Assembly (NCBI RefSeq): GCF_019355395.1
Contig: NZ_CP048829.1
Location: 2,259,501 to 2,323,500, forward strand
DNA length: 64,000 nt
Direction of reading: 5' to 3'
Source of the DNA: Chordicoccus furentiruminis
Lineage (GTDB): Bacteria > Bacillota > Clostridia > Lachnospirales > Lachnospiraceae
The position numbers and the translations under genes were made by a program. Below are positions 19,766 through 29,051 of this stretch, in pieces. The stretch's first letter is position 1. Every line of letters begins with the position of its first letter. Below the pieces are notes generated by a model. The model was not told where the DNA came from. It saw only the letters and a program-made list of their open reading frames with translations, and searched no databases.

Positions 19766-21231
19766 GATGCCTCATCCTCCCTTCCTGGACCCAAAAACGC
19801 CCTATCATACACTTCTAAAGATGGTCCTGACTCCGGAGGAGTATCAATACCATAGCCTGTGATGCGTTGCGCAATAATCGTGGCATCGGATGAATTAACA
19901 TCTCCGTTTTTAAGGGACATAGTCATGGCATCCACAGCCGCTCTGTAACCATACTCATCGTTAAGCCCGCTCATAAGTCTGAGCTTTTCCTTAAGCTCCG
20001 GTTTTTCCAGTCCGTCCAGGTAATCCCTGAGCGGATCCGGAAGTTCCTTCCGTATACCGCTGTTGTTCCAGGCACCGGCATTTCGGGAAAGTACACTGAG
20101 TGTCGTGCTGTAATCAGAAACGTCGGTCCGTACATCGCCGTATTGACGTCGGTGCCGTACGATCAACTGACCATTTTCCTCGAGAACATCAATGTAATGA
20201 GCTCTGATACCGATTAACACTTTCTGATTATGGAGTTCAGGTTTGGTTGAATAGTAATGCTTTCCGTCAATGCATACCTTGCCGTAGCCATCCGCCTTGA
20301 ACCAATCATACCGACATACATCAAATGGCCTTGATGGAAGGGACAGGAACTGCTTCTGATCTTCTTTGAAGAGATCTTTGATCAGCTGCAACTTCTTGTA
20401 ATGAGGCTTGGCAGCCTTGCGCTCATTCATTGGGAGCAGAGTCTTGTTATATTCGACCATGTCATGATAGTGTGGCGCTGGCACAAAGAGGTTTCTCCGG
20501 ATCGTCCCTACTTTATTCTCGACATTGCCCTTTTCCCAGCCGGATTCCGGATTACAGTACCTGACCTGAAAGCGGTATTGAGCACGGAACTTTTTAAACA
20601 TCTCGGTTTCGATGACTTTGTCATGTACCCGATGGCCGACTCCGGTAGCATTGTCGAAGATCAGGACCGGCGGAACTCCTCCGATGTGGGTAAAGATATC
20701 CTCAAGTCCCTGACAGACGCACTCTGCGTTTTCACCACAGAAGAGCTGAGTATAGGAGTCATTGCTGAACGGAAACGAAACGACCAGATATTTCCTGCGG
20801 ACGCAACGGTTGTCCTCATAGAAATCCGCCTCTCCGAAATCCACTTGAGCATAGCCGGGATCCCAGACCAGTTCCTGCGAAGCTTTGTTCTGGACATCCT
20901 TACGGATCTTTTTCAGATACCGCTGTACTGTCTCATAGCTGCCTGTATAACCTTGTTCCTCAACCAGCCGGTCGTAGACCCGCTGTGCTGTATGATGTTG
21001 TTTGCACCAGTGTTTTCGGTCCTCTTCAAGCCACTGCCTGATCACCGGTTTAAACGGATCAAGAATGGATGCCTTTGGCGAAACCGTAACTGGGTTGTCC
21101 GAAAAATCCTCCTTCTCCAGGTATTTCTTTATGGTTTTTGGATCAGCACCGGTTTTTTTATGAATTTCACTGATCTTATAGCCACTTTGGTATAAATCTC
21201 TGATATGATTGATATCGGACATGCTGAGCAT
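19762..21231 (-). CDS. istA: IS21 family transposase IstA
   Basis: The 489-residue transposase has an N-terminal HTH (IRDLYQSGYKISEIHKKTG) and an RNase H-like DDE core. The core carries YAQVDFGEAD near 132, IFDNATG near 195 and KGNVENKVG near 238. It cuts and joins the element ends. ATG 21231 follows GGAAAGGAAG. The length is typical of the family and no frameshift is seen. Confidence 0.93.
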   Translation of the reverse strand: MLSMSDINHIRDLYQSGYKISEIHKKTGADPKTIKKYLEKEDFSDNPVTVSPKASILDPFKPVIRQWLEEDRKHWCKQHHTAQRVYDRLVEEQGYTGSYETVQRYLKKIRKDVQNKASQELVWDPGYAQVDFGEADFYEDNRCVRRKYLVVSFPFSNDSYTQLFCGENAECVCQGLEDIFTHIGGVPPVLIFDNATGVGHRVHDKVIETEMFKKFRAQYRFQVRYCNPESGWEKGNVENKVGTIRRNLFVPAPHYHDMVEYNKTLLPMNERKAAKPHYKKLQLIKDLFKEDQKQFLSLPSRPFDVCRYDWFKADGYGKVCIDGKHYYSTKPELHNQKVLIGIRAHYIDVLEENGQLIVRHRRQYGDVRTDVSDYSTTLSVLSRNAGAWNNSGIRKELPDPLRDYLDGLEKPELKEKLRLMSGLNDEYGYRAAVDAMTMSLKNGDVNSSDATIIAQRITGYGIDTPPESGPSLEVYDRAFLGPGREDEAS

Positions 21232-21400
21232 CTTCCTTTCCTCCCTTATCTATTGGTTGTGCTTTAGATAAAGGATAATTTTGATGGGTTGGTGTTTCAA
21301 CGTGTCCTTTCCATTTATAAGTTATAAGGAATTCCTTTTCCGATTTCAGGGATTTTTATTTCCAATTCCTGGTATTATTAGTTTACAACATACAGACGTT

Positions 21401-22375
21401 TTTGATGTACGGCCGGACTACGATCTGTCCGTGATGAAGAACCGCCAGACGCTGTTCGATATCACGGACGCCGTCCTTCTCGGCATCCGGACGGTGCTGG
21501 AGAAGGTCAGACCGGATGTGGTGCTGGTGCACGGGGACACGACCACCACATTTGCGGCGGCGCTCGCCTGCTTTTATCTGCAGATCCCGGTGGGTCACGT
21601 GGAAGCAGGGCTTCGCACTTATAATCTGTACAGCCCTTATCCGGAGGAATTCAACCGTCAGGCGGTGAGCATCATCAGCCGATACCATTTCGCACCGACC
21701 GCTCTCGCGAAAAAGCACCTGCTGGAGGAAAAGAAGGATCCGGCGTCGATTTTTGTCACAGGCAATACCGCGATTGATGCGCTGAAGACGACAGTCCGCA
21801 CGGATTACCGGCACCCTGAGCTAAAGTGGGCGGAAGGCTCCCGCCTGATCCTGATCACGGCTCACCGGAGAGAAAATCTGGGCGAGCCGATGGAGCATAT
21901 GTTCCGGGCGATCCGGCGGGTGATCGATGAGCATCCGGATGTAAAGGCGATCTATCCGATCCACAAAAATCCGGCGGTCCGCGAAACAGCCGACCGGATT
22001 TTTGAGGGAGAGGACCGGCTGCATCTGATTGAGCCGCTTGACGTGCTGGATTTTCATAACTTCATGAAGAAATGCTATCTGATTCTGACGGATTCCGGTG
22101 GTATTCAGGAGGAAGCGCCTTCTCTCGGCAAGCCGGTTCTGGTGATGCGTGACACGACGGAACGGCCGGAAGGGATCGCCGCAGGCACTCTGAAGCTGAC
22201 CGGCACGAAGGAGGAGAGCATTTATCAGGCTTTCACGGAGCTGCTGGATGATCCGGCGGCCTATCAGAGGATGGCGTCCGCTTCCAATCCCTATGGAGAC
22301 GGGTACGCATCCCGGAGAATCGGCGACATACTGGAATCCGGAAGAATCGGTGACTGGGACAGGAGCGGACTATGA
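21401..22375 (+). pseudogene. wecB: UDP-N-acetylglucosamine 2-epimerase, 3' fragment
   Basis: Reading resumes exactly after the second GACGTT copy with FDVRPDYDLSVMKNRQTLFD. It contains VLVHGDTTTTFAAALACFY, VGHVEAGLRT, LITAHRRENLGEP and LTDSGGIQEEAPSLGKPVL, all conserved in WecB. The remaining 324 codons run to TGA 22373-22375, which overlaps the ATG of the next gene by 4 bases. This coupling places wecB as the first gene of the exopolysaccharide operon. An internal start could give a partial protein lacking the N-terminal nucleotide loop, so activity is unlikely. Confidence 0.93.
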
Positions 22376-24012
22376 GCATATGGAAGATCCGCCGACATTC
22401 CCGTCTCCTTCCGGCGCTGCTCGCCGTCTGCCTGCTGACAGGCTGCGGCGCGGCGGACCGCGGAGGTCAGAGCGCGGCCCAATCTGTTTCGTCGGTGTCT
22501 TCGGAAAGCGGAACGCTGGCGCAGCCGGAGGACTTTCTTCCGCAGAATCTGGCGTACGGCGAGCGGCCGCCGGCTTCCGATCTGGAGGACGCGAAGGGGA
22601 ACGCGGTTTCTCTGACGGACGCGTACAGCGGCGTACCCGTGTGGATCGTGTTTTTTGCGAGCTGGTGCCCGGACTGCGACGGGCAGCTGGACAGTGCGTC
22701 CCGGATGCAGCGGATCGCGGATGAGGAGGGCGCAAGGCTTGTCTTCATTGACAGGCTCAGCCCGGACAGGGAATCCGTGAACGCGGCAGAGAAGAAGCTG
22801 GACGAAAAGGGCGTGACATGGTCGCCTTTCCCGTCAAAGGAATCGGGGAAGGCCGACCTTCTGATCGACCGGAATGAGGCACTGTACCGGCAGTGGGGCA
22901 TACAGGAAATTCCCACGTCTGTGTTTCTGGACAAGGCTGGCCGGGTGACGGCCATGAAGAACAAGACGATGACGGCGGGCGAGTGTGAGGGCTTTGTGGA
23001 GAAAGGACTGAAAGGCGGCGCCTTTCTGGTGAATACCTTCCTTCGCGCCAGGCTGATGACCGAATCGGACGGTGAGACGGCGGTCCGGACGGGAACGGCG
23101 AGGACATCGGATACCCCTTCCGGAGCGGATGTACTTTCCGAGAGCCAGGGACTCCGGATGCAGTACGATATCATGGCGGGCGATCTGGATGACTTTGCCT
23201 GTGTCTGGTCCTTTGTGAAGGACAGGATGCTGGTCAGCGGCCTGCCGGCATGGTACGTGACAGAGAGTGGAAAGCCGGCCGAGGCGGATGCTTTTCTGGA
23301 TGATATCCGCATCTGGGACGCACTGGATCAGGCCGGAAGCGAGTACCAGAAAGATGCGGACGCGCTGTTTGAGGCGATCGCGGAGGGATGTCTCACGGAC
23401 AACGGGGCGGTGAGCTTCGTCAGTCTGGGTAAGGGGAAAAAGCTTTCGAGGGCGAAGCGCTCAGACAGTATTTCGCTGTGCTACCTCGACCTCTCTGTCC
23501 TTGGCCGGATGGCGGAGCGGGACAGCCGCTTCCGCAAGGCGTACAGGGAGGCGGAGAAGGTCCTGGAGGGCGGGTATCTCGGCGATTCATTCCCGCTGTA
23601 TGCATCTTCCTACAGCTACGCAGATCGTGCTTACAGCGACAGTGAGCTGAACACGGTCGAGGCGCTGTGCACATTCTTGAATCTTGCCCGGGCGGGAAGG
23701 CTGCCGGACGCGAGCCTTGCCTGGCTTAAGAAGAACACAGCAGCGGGAACGCTTTATGCCCGCTACACCACGGACGGGACCGCTGTCAGCGGGTATACCT
23801 ATTTCGCCACTTCGGTGTACGGCCTCGCGGCGCTGATCGCGGAAGAAGTGGGAGACAGCGAACTCAGAGAACAGGCGGTCCGGAAGATGGAGCGGTACCA
23901 GAGACTTGATGCGGAGGATGACTGGTTCGGCGGATTCTGTGCGGAGGGCGTGGATACCTCGGCCTTTGACCAGCTCATTCCGCTTCTGGTTTACGAAGAG
24001 GGAAATTTCTGA
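22372..24012 (+). CDS. Lipoprotein with thioredoxin/TlpA-like domain fused to GH8-like glycoside hydrolase domain
   Basis: A signal peptide ends in lipobox LLTGC (Cys25). Residues ~50-215 form a TlpA-like thioredoxin fold with a WCPDC redox motif near 98 and cis-Pro EIPTS. From ~255 the sequence SESQGLRMQYDIMAGDLDDFACVW matches the start of GH8 domains, whose catalytic Glu lies in S-E-G-x-G. Helical repeats follow to the C-terminus. GH8 enzymes (BcsZ, PssZ) accompany synthase-dependent polysaccharides and trim the polymer outside the cell. The thioredoxin part is unusual here; it could maintain disulfides or simply anchor. The start overlaps wecB. Confidence 0.75.
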   Translation: MSIWKIRRHSRLLPALLAVCLLTGCGAADRGGQSAAQSVSSVSSESGTLAQPEDFLPQNLAYGERPPASDLEDAKGNAVSLTDAYSGVPVWIVFFASWCPDCDGQLDSASRMQRIADEEGARLVFIDRLSPDRESVNAAEKKLDEKGVTWSPFPSKESGKADLLIDRNEALYRQWGIQEIPTSVFLDKAGRVTAMKNKTMTAGECEGFVEKGLKGGAFLVNTFLRARLMTESDGETAVRTGTARTSDTPSGADVLSESQGLRMQYDIMAGDLDDFACVWSFVKDRMLVSGLPAWYVTESGKPAEADAFLDDIRIWDALDQAGSEYQKDADALFEAIAEGCLTDNGAVSFVSLGKGKKLSRAKRSDSISLCYLDLSVLGRMAERDSRFRKAYREAEKVLEGGYLGDSFPLYASSYSYADRAYSDSELNTVEALCTFLNLARAGRLPDASLAWLKKNTAAGTLYARYTTDGTAVSGYTYFATSVYGLAALIAEEVGDSELREQAVRKMERYQRLDAEDDWFGGFCAEGVDTSAFDQLIPLLVYEEGNF

Positions 24013-24067
24013 TACAGACAGTTTATGGAAGCGGGAAATTTGTCCGCGGCTTGCGGGGAAGGAACGT

Positions 24068-25627
24068 ATGGCACAGGCCATTGAGAAACAATCAGCGCAA
24101 CGGAAGGTCCGGGGCGGACTGAAGAAAGCGGGACGCGCTCTGACTACTTTGCGCAGGCGGTTCAACGACAGACTGGCTGGGAAATACTCTCCCCGGACGG
24201 CGGCGCTTCTCACGGCGGCCGCGGTCGGCGTGATCGCAGCCGTCCTGCTGCTGACGCCGCAGTCGGTCGGTGTGGCGGATGACGGATCGCTGTCTGACGT
24301 CATGAAAAGGGCGGGACTGAAATGCCGCAAGATGGATCTGGAGTATCCGACGGGCGCCTACTTTGTCCGACAGTACCTGTACGCGGCGCCGGAAGGTACC
24401 CGTGTGTCCCTTCTCTTTCTGATGATCCGCTGGGCGGAGGCGATCGACTCATTTTTTACTGGTGACAATTTGTTTGATATCCATTTTTTAGCCGCGCTGT
24501 ATCTGGTTTTTTATCTGCCGGCGGTCTGGCTTGCCACGACGGAACTGATCCGGCGGGTTCACTATGCGTCCGAGGCGCTGGTCATCGCGCTTCTCGGCAT
24601 TTTCCTGTTTGGCGACGGCGCGATCCTCTGCTATTTTAATTCGCTTTATCCGGAAAGCTGCTGGATCATTCTCCTTCTGTATATCTTCGGTCTGTGCCTT
24701 GCCATGCAGTCCGGGGACAGGGTCACGCGGGAAGCTGCTCTGATCGGGCTCGGCGCCGTCGGCGTGCTGATCGCATTTGTGGAGTCACATTGTGTCGTGA
24801 TCACCATCGGGGTCGTGATTTTTGTCGTTCGGCAGATCATGATCCGGGGCACGGAGTTTCAGACAAGAGTGATCGCGGCGGCCGAAGCGTTTGTACTTGC
24901 ACTGTCGGTATTTATGGGAGCGCGGCAGGGTTTTTCTCGGTTTACCGTGGAATCAAAATTCAACGCCATGACGACGGGGGTGCTGCTGGAATCGAAGAAT
25001 CCGGCGGAAACGCTGGAGGAGTTCGGCATCGACGGGCGCTTCGAGGTGCTGACGGACACCTCGGTTTATCAGGATTATCCGGTGACGCGCACGGACAACA
25101 GGGAGCTGAAGAAGGATTTTCTGGATCAGTACACGGTGGCGGATATCGGCTTTTACTATCTTCGCCATCCGCTGCAGATGTTTTCGCTTCTCAGTCTGGG
25201 AGTCCGTTCTTCTTTCCAGATGAACCGGACGTATGTGGGAAACTTCGAGCGGTCGGCGGGGCTTCCGGAACGCGCCAGAAATGTATTATTCACTGTCTTT
25301 TCAACCTTTACAGGCACGACGGCGCCCCGGACCATCGGCTTGCTGGTGATTCTCGCGGTGCTCTATGCATTCCAGTTCCGGAGAACGAGACAGCGAAGAG
25401 GAAGGCAGCAGACGGAGCGAAGCAGGATCGCCGCGCTGGACACGTTCTTCCTTGCGTTCGGGCTGGCGGTCGGCCATACCCTGTATATTGTTCTGAGGAG
25501 CGGATCTTCGGAGATTGAGCGGTACGGGACTGTCTGCGGCTTCTGCATCTGGATTATGAGTGCCATGTTTGCGGCGGAAATTCTGCACCGGGCCGGTCTG
25601 GTCAGAACGGAGGACAGGAAGGGATGA
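24068..25627 (+). CDS. Polytopic membrane protein of the exopolysaccharide operon
   Basis: The 519-residue protein has a basic N-terminus and then about eight to nine hydrophobic segments with an internal soluble loop (~305-390). I do not recognise a characterised family with confidence. Listeria Pss and other Gram-positive clusters hold a comparable large membrane protein beside the synthase. ATG 24068 was chosen because GGGGAAGGAACGT precedes it; the frame is open upstream to 23906. The stop overlaps the next start (ATGA), so it is translationally coupled within the operon. Confidence 0.65.
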   Translation: MAQAIEKQSAQRKVRGGLKKAGRALTTLRRRFNDRLAGKYSPRTAALLTAAAVGVIAAVLLLTPQSVGVADDGSLSDVMKRAGLKCRKMDLEYPTGAYFVRQYLYAAPEGTRVSLLFLMIRWAEAIDSFFTGDNLFDIHFLAALYLVFYLPAVWLATTELIRRVHYASEALVIALLGIFLFGDGAILCYFNSLYPESCWIILLLYIFGLCLAMQSGDRVTREAALIGLGAVGVLIAFVESHCVVITIGVVIFVVRQIMIRGTEFQTRVIAAAEAFVLALSVFMGARQGFSRFTVESKFNAMTTGVLLESKNPAETLEEFGIDGRFEVLTDTSVYQDYPVTRTDNRELKKDFLDQYTVADIGFYYLRHPLQMFSLLSLGVRSSFQMNRTYVGNFERSAGLPERARNVLFTVFSTFTGTTAPRTIGLLVILAVLYAFQFRRTRQRRGRQQTERSRIAALDTFFLAFGLAVGHTLYIVLRSGSSEIERYGTVCGFCIWIMSAMFAAEILHRAGLVRTEDRKG

Positions 25628-26595
25628 GTGAGCAGGAAAAAAGAGAACATACTGGGAAATCCGCGGACGGCAGCGCGAAAAAAGGGAAGGGGATCCGGAT
25701 GAGTCTGACCGTTCCGACAGAGAACACGAAGGGAACGCGGGCAAGCGGCGTCTTGCTGCGGCAGGATCTCGGCCTTCTGATGTTTCTTTTCGGGCTGCTC
25801 GGCGCGGCCGTTCTGGTTTCGCTCAGTTCCACGGATGCGCTGAGAGTACAGAATATGACCCTGATGCTGGTGCTGGCGACGGTCTGCATGCTGGCCATGA
25901 TGCGGGCGGGAACCGCTGCTGTGATCGCGGCTGCGCTGGAGATTCTGTTTTTTACGATCTACAAGCTTTTTGATTATGCGGAGAACGGGACTCCGATCGA
26001 AACCGGCGCGTACTGGTGGCCGGCGCTTATCGTGGTGACCGTGGCCGGCGCGCTGCTCTTTATCAGAGGATTTTCCAGGATTGAGCAGATCAACGGCATC
26101 CTGAACGAAAGAGTCGGGGAACTGACTGTGACCGATCCGCTGACAGGACTCCAGAATCTCCGGGGCCTGTATGCGACGCTTTCCCGGGATATGGCCAATG
26201 CGCACCGCCACGAGGAGATGAAGTTCGGACTGATGATGATCCGGCTGCGGTACGCGGACGAGATCCGCAAGGTACTGACCCGGGGGGAGTTCGATGAGGT
26301 CCGCATCCGGATCGCCCGGATTGCCGAAAAAACCCTGCGGCTTGAGGATGAGGTCTTTACGATTGACGATGAAGGCTCTGTCGCCGTCATCTGCATTACC
26401 GATGAGGAGGGCGCGGCGGTGGTGAGAGATCGGCTGATGAGCGCGCTGACAGCGGACGGCGCGTTTCCTGCTATCAGAGAACGCACCCTGCGGCTGGACT
26501 TTTCCGCCGTTTACCGGATGTATGAAATGGAACTGAACCATGACGCCATGAAATATGTGGAGCTTGTCGAAAACGAGTTCGCCTATGAGGTATGA
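25624..26595 (+). CDS. Membrane protein with degenerate GGDEF domain
   Basis: Residues ~45-165 contain about four TM helices. Residues ~175-320 start with LTVTDPLTGLQNLRGLYATL, the normal opening of a GGDEF domain. At the active-site position the sequence is IDDEGSVAV instead of GGDEF, so cyclase activity is not expected. It could be a c-di-GMP or nucleotide receptor, or a structural partner of the synthase. It overlaps both neighbours (4 and 11 bases), which supports one operon. Confidence 0.75.
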   Translation: MSEQEKREHTGKSADGSAKKGKGIRMSLTVPTENTKGTRASGVLLRQDLGLLMFLFGLLGAAVLVSLSSTDALRVQNMTLMLVLATVCMLAMMRAGTAAVIAAALEILFFTIYKLFDYAENGTPIETGAYWWPALIVVTVAGALLFIRGFSRIEQINGILNERVGELTVTDPLTGLQNLRGLYATLSRDMANAHRHEEMKFGLMMIRLRYADEIRKVLTRGEFDEVRIRIARIAEKTLRLEDEVFTIDDEGSVAVICITDEEGAAVVRDRLMSALTADGAFPAIRERTLRLDFSAVYRMYEMELNHDAMKYVELVENEFAYEV

Positions 26596-28453
26596 GAGAA
26601 ATCGGAAAATCAGAGATCGGAGGACAGCTCCGGCGCCTGTTCTGACGCTGTTCCTTGCGCTGACCCTTTTTCTGACGGCGGGAACGGGTTCGGTCCGTGC
26701 GGCTGACTCCATGCCTGGAGATGAGCTGCAGGCGATTCTCAATCCCAGAGCGGAGAGCGTTCCGGAGACGCCGGCGGACAGTCATGAGCCTGGCGAATTT
26801 CTGGTGATAGCGGATGAAAAGCAGGACGCTTATACGGCGGATACCCTTGGGACGCTGGGCTATGAGCTCACGGCGATGGGGTACCGGGCGGATTATACGA
26901 CCAGCCGGATCTACAGCGGGAAAACCCGGTCCTTCGACGAGACTTATGACAGGATCATCTGGGTCACGTCCTCGAGGCAGACGTCAGAAAAGGACTTGCT
27001 CCGGTGTCCGGATACGGCTTATGGCGGGAGCCTTCTGATGCTCGGAGCCATGCCGGAGGAACTGACGAAGCGGAATAATCTTGGTCAGGGCTTCGTCAGC
27101 ACAGAGGAAGTGTCGGGGACTGCGTCTTATCAGATGAAGGGCCAGAACGTATTCACTTCCCTTGTCAGCCTCGACGTTTCAAGACTGTACAGGACGGCGG
27201 ATTACATGTCCGGCACGTGGAAAACGACGTCCGGCACCTACCCGCTGACGGTGGGATGGGGAACGCTCCGCAATCTGGTGCTGCGCGACTACCGCTCTGA
27301 TTTTGCGAAGGCGGTGCTGATGGAGGAGATCACGCTCTGGCTCTGGCCTTATCACAACGCACCCCATAGCGATTCCTCCTGTCTGGTGCTGGATGAGCTC
27401 AAGAGGTATAAGAACGGAGGCACGACTTCGGATTCCTCCTGTCTGGTACTGGATGAGATCTACCCTTATACCGATCCGGAACGGCTGCTCAGGCTGGTGA
27501 AAGAGCTTGAGTCCAGAAACATGAACTATGTGCTCAGCGTCATGCCGCTCTACCGGCACTCGGATTATCCGGGTATGAAGCAGTTCTGTGAGGTCCTCCG
27601 CTACGCTCAGGCTCACGGAGGTACGGTGATTCTTCACAGCCCGATTATACAGAACGGCGTCGAAACGAACGAACTGCAGGAGAGCCTCACATCCGCGTTT
27701 GAATCATACATTGAGAATGACGTCTATCCGATCGCGCTTTCCATTCCGTCCGCATGGATTTTTGACGACGATCTTCACGAGACGCTGGGGCGGTACCGCA
27801 CGCTTTTTCTGGAGGACACGGCCGCTTTTTCCGAAAAAAGCGGGGATACGCTGGCATCCGCCTGCAACCGCTTTCTCTCTCTGGGGACGCAGCTGTTTAC
27901 GCCGGCCATCCCGCTGGATGATACGGGTGTGTCCTATCTGGACACCTGCGCGACCGCCGTCTATGTCAATGCGGAGGAAGATGATGAGAAGATCGTCCGG
28001 ATCATCGACGCGGCACGCTATTCGCCCGTCTCCATGGAGTCTCTCTGGGATATGGATCAGGCGGTTTACACGAACCGGAGCCACTATCTGACATGGGACG
28101 GGAAAAACCTGATCTGCGACGGCGGGACGGTTTCTCTTGCCTATCATCCGAAGCCTTACGATGAGAACTTCAACTATAAGAGGAATGTCTATTACCGCGC
28201 AACCGCGGATCTGGCTCGTGAAAATGTCCTGCTGATCTTCTTCTCCCTGGCGGTGAGCATTCTGTTCGTGGTCCTGATTCTGGCAGCGAGACGGCAGATG
28301 GAGCGGCAGTTCCTGTTCAGAAGGAGGTCGGACCGTCCGCCGGACGCGGCGGATCCCGGCGGATATCATCCGGAAGGCCCGCGAACAGGCGGAAAAGACA
28401 GGAAAGAGAATACTGGCTCGGAAGAGAACGACGACAGGAACGACAGCCGCTGA
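26585..28453 (+). CDS. DUF2334 (polysaccharide deacetylase-like) secreted, membrane-anchored protein
   Basis: The 622-residue protein has a signal peptide (LTLFLALTLFLTAGTGSVRA), a large outside domain and a C-terminal TM helix near 560-580 with a charged tail. The DUF2334 core reads LVLDEIYPYTDPERLLRLVKEL to AHGGTVILHSPI. The DxxxxY start is recognisable, but the usual R-D-D and HG.TH metal residues are replaced by L-D-E and HSPI, so catalysis is doubtful. ATG 26585 overlaps the previous gene by 11 bases. In synthase-dependent systems such proteins deacetylate or bind polymer outside the cell. A 20-codon duplication lies near residue 265. Confidence 0.7.
   Translation: MRYERNRKIRDRRTAPAPVLTLFLALTLFLTAGTGSVRAADSMPGDELQAILNPRAESVPETPADSHEPGEFLVIADEKQDAYTADTLGTLGYELTAMGYRADYTTSRIYSGKTRSFDETYDRIIWVTSSRQTSEKDLLRCPDTAYGGSLLMLGAMPEELTKRNNLGQGFVSTEEVSGTASYQMKGQNVFTSLVSLDVSRLYRTADYMSGTWKTTSGTYPLTVGWGTLRNLVLRDYRSDFAKAVLMEEITLWLWPYHNAPHSDSSCLVLDELKRYKNGGTTSDSSCLVLDEIYPYTDPERLLRLVKELESRNMNYVLSVMPLYRHSDYPGMKQFCEVLRYAQAHGGTVILHSPIIQNGVETNELQESLTSAFESYIENDVYPIALSIPSAWIFDDDLHETLGRYRTLFLEDTAAFSEKSGDTLASACNRFLSLGTQLFTPAIPLDDTGVSYLDTCATAVYVNAEEDDEKIVRIIDAARYSPVSMESLWDMDQAVYTNRSHYLTWDGKNLICDGGTVSLAYHPKPYDENFNYKRNVYYRATADLARENVLLIFFSLAVSILFVVLILAARRQMERQFLFRRRSDRPPDAADPGGYHPEGPRTGGKDRKENTGSEENDDRNDSR
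27371..27457 (+). repeat. 60-bp tandem duplication inside the DUF2334 gene
   Basis: A 27-base segment at 27371-27397 recurs at 27431-27457 with one mismatch, exactly 60 bases apart. It encodes DSSCLVLDE twice, keeping frame. The duplicated piece sits at the first catalytic strand of the DUF2334 domain. Confidence 0.85.
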
Positions 28454-28482
28454 CCGCGGCGGTCTGACGGGAGGAGAGTGGA

Positions 28483-29051
28483 ATGTCTGCAGCTGATGTT
28501 ATCAGTATTTATGCGATCGCGGCCATCTGGGCCATGATGGCGCTGAACGTTGTGCTCTCTGTCGGAGGGTACCGGTACATTCTGAAGACCAACCGGACAA
28601 GCGGGGAAGTGAAATGTCGCCGGAAGGATCCGTTTGTCTCGATTCTGGTCCCGGCGCATAACGAGGCGCTGGTGCTCCGACGGACACTGACTGCGCTGAT
28701 TGACTTTGACTATCCGGCTGACCGGTATGAGATCATTGTCGCCAATGACAATTCGTCTGACCAGACAGTGGAAATCATCGGGGAGCTTCAGAAGAAGTAT
28801 CCGGAACACAGACTTTTCTGCGTGAGCACGGACAACGTAGTCGGAGGCACCGGCAAATCCAACGCGCTGAACATTGCGTATTCCATATCCAAAGGAAGCG
28901 TCATCGCCATCTATGACGCCGACAATACGCCGGAAAGAAAGGCGCTCCGTCTCCTCGTTGAAAATCTGATGACAGATCCGAAGGCTGCCGCCGTGATCGG
29001 CAAATTCCGCACCCGGAACCGGAACGCGACGCTCCTCACGAGATTTGTCAA
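28483..29051 (+). pseudogene. Processive family 2 glycosyltransferase (BcsA/IcaA-like), 5' fragment
   Basis: The fragment has an N-terminal TM helix and the GT2 catalytic start: DPFVSILVPAHNEALVLRRTL, then YDADNTPE with the D-x-D metal motif near residue 147. It stops at the IS at 29052. Removing the IS plus one TTGTCAA restores FVN-IETLMHQ in frame with the 3' part and a 435-residue synthase. The enzyme would polymerise a nucleotide-sugar and extrude the chain. It is broken in this sequence. Confidence 0.92.

Larger units (their letters stand above)
18910..21394 (-). mobile_element. IS21-family insertion sequence inside wecB
   Basis: The 2485-bp element starts TGTATATTGTCAA and ends in the inverted form of TGTATGTTGTAAA, as expected for IS21 (TG...CA). 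It is flanked by a 6-bp direct repeat GACGTT at 18904-18909 and 21395-21400. It carries istA and istB on the minus strand, overlapping by 4 bases. Both ends have further AATTCC-rich sub-repeats typical of multiple transposase sites. Both genes are full length, so it could still be active. Confidence 0.93.
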
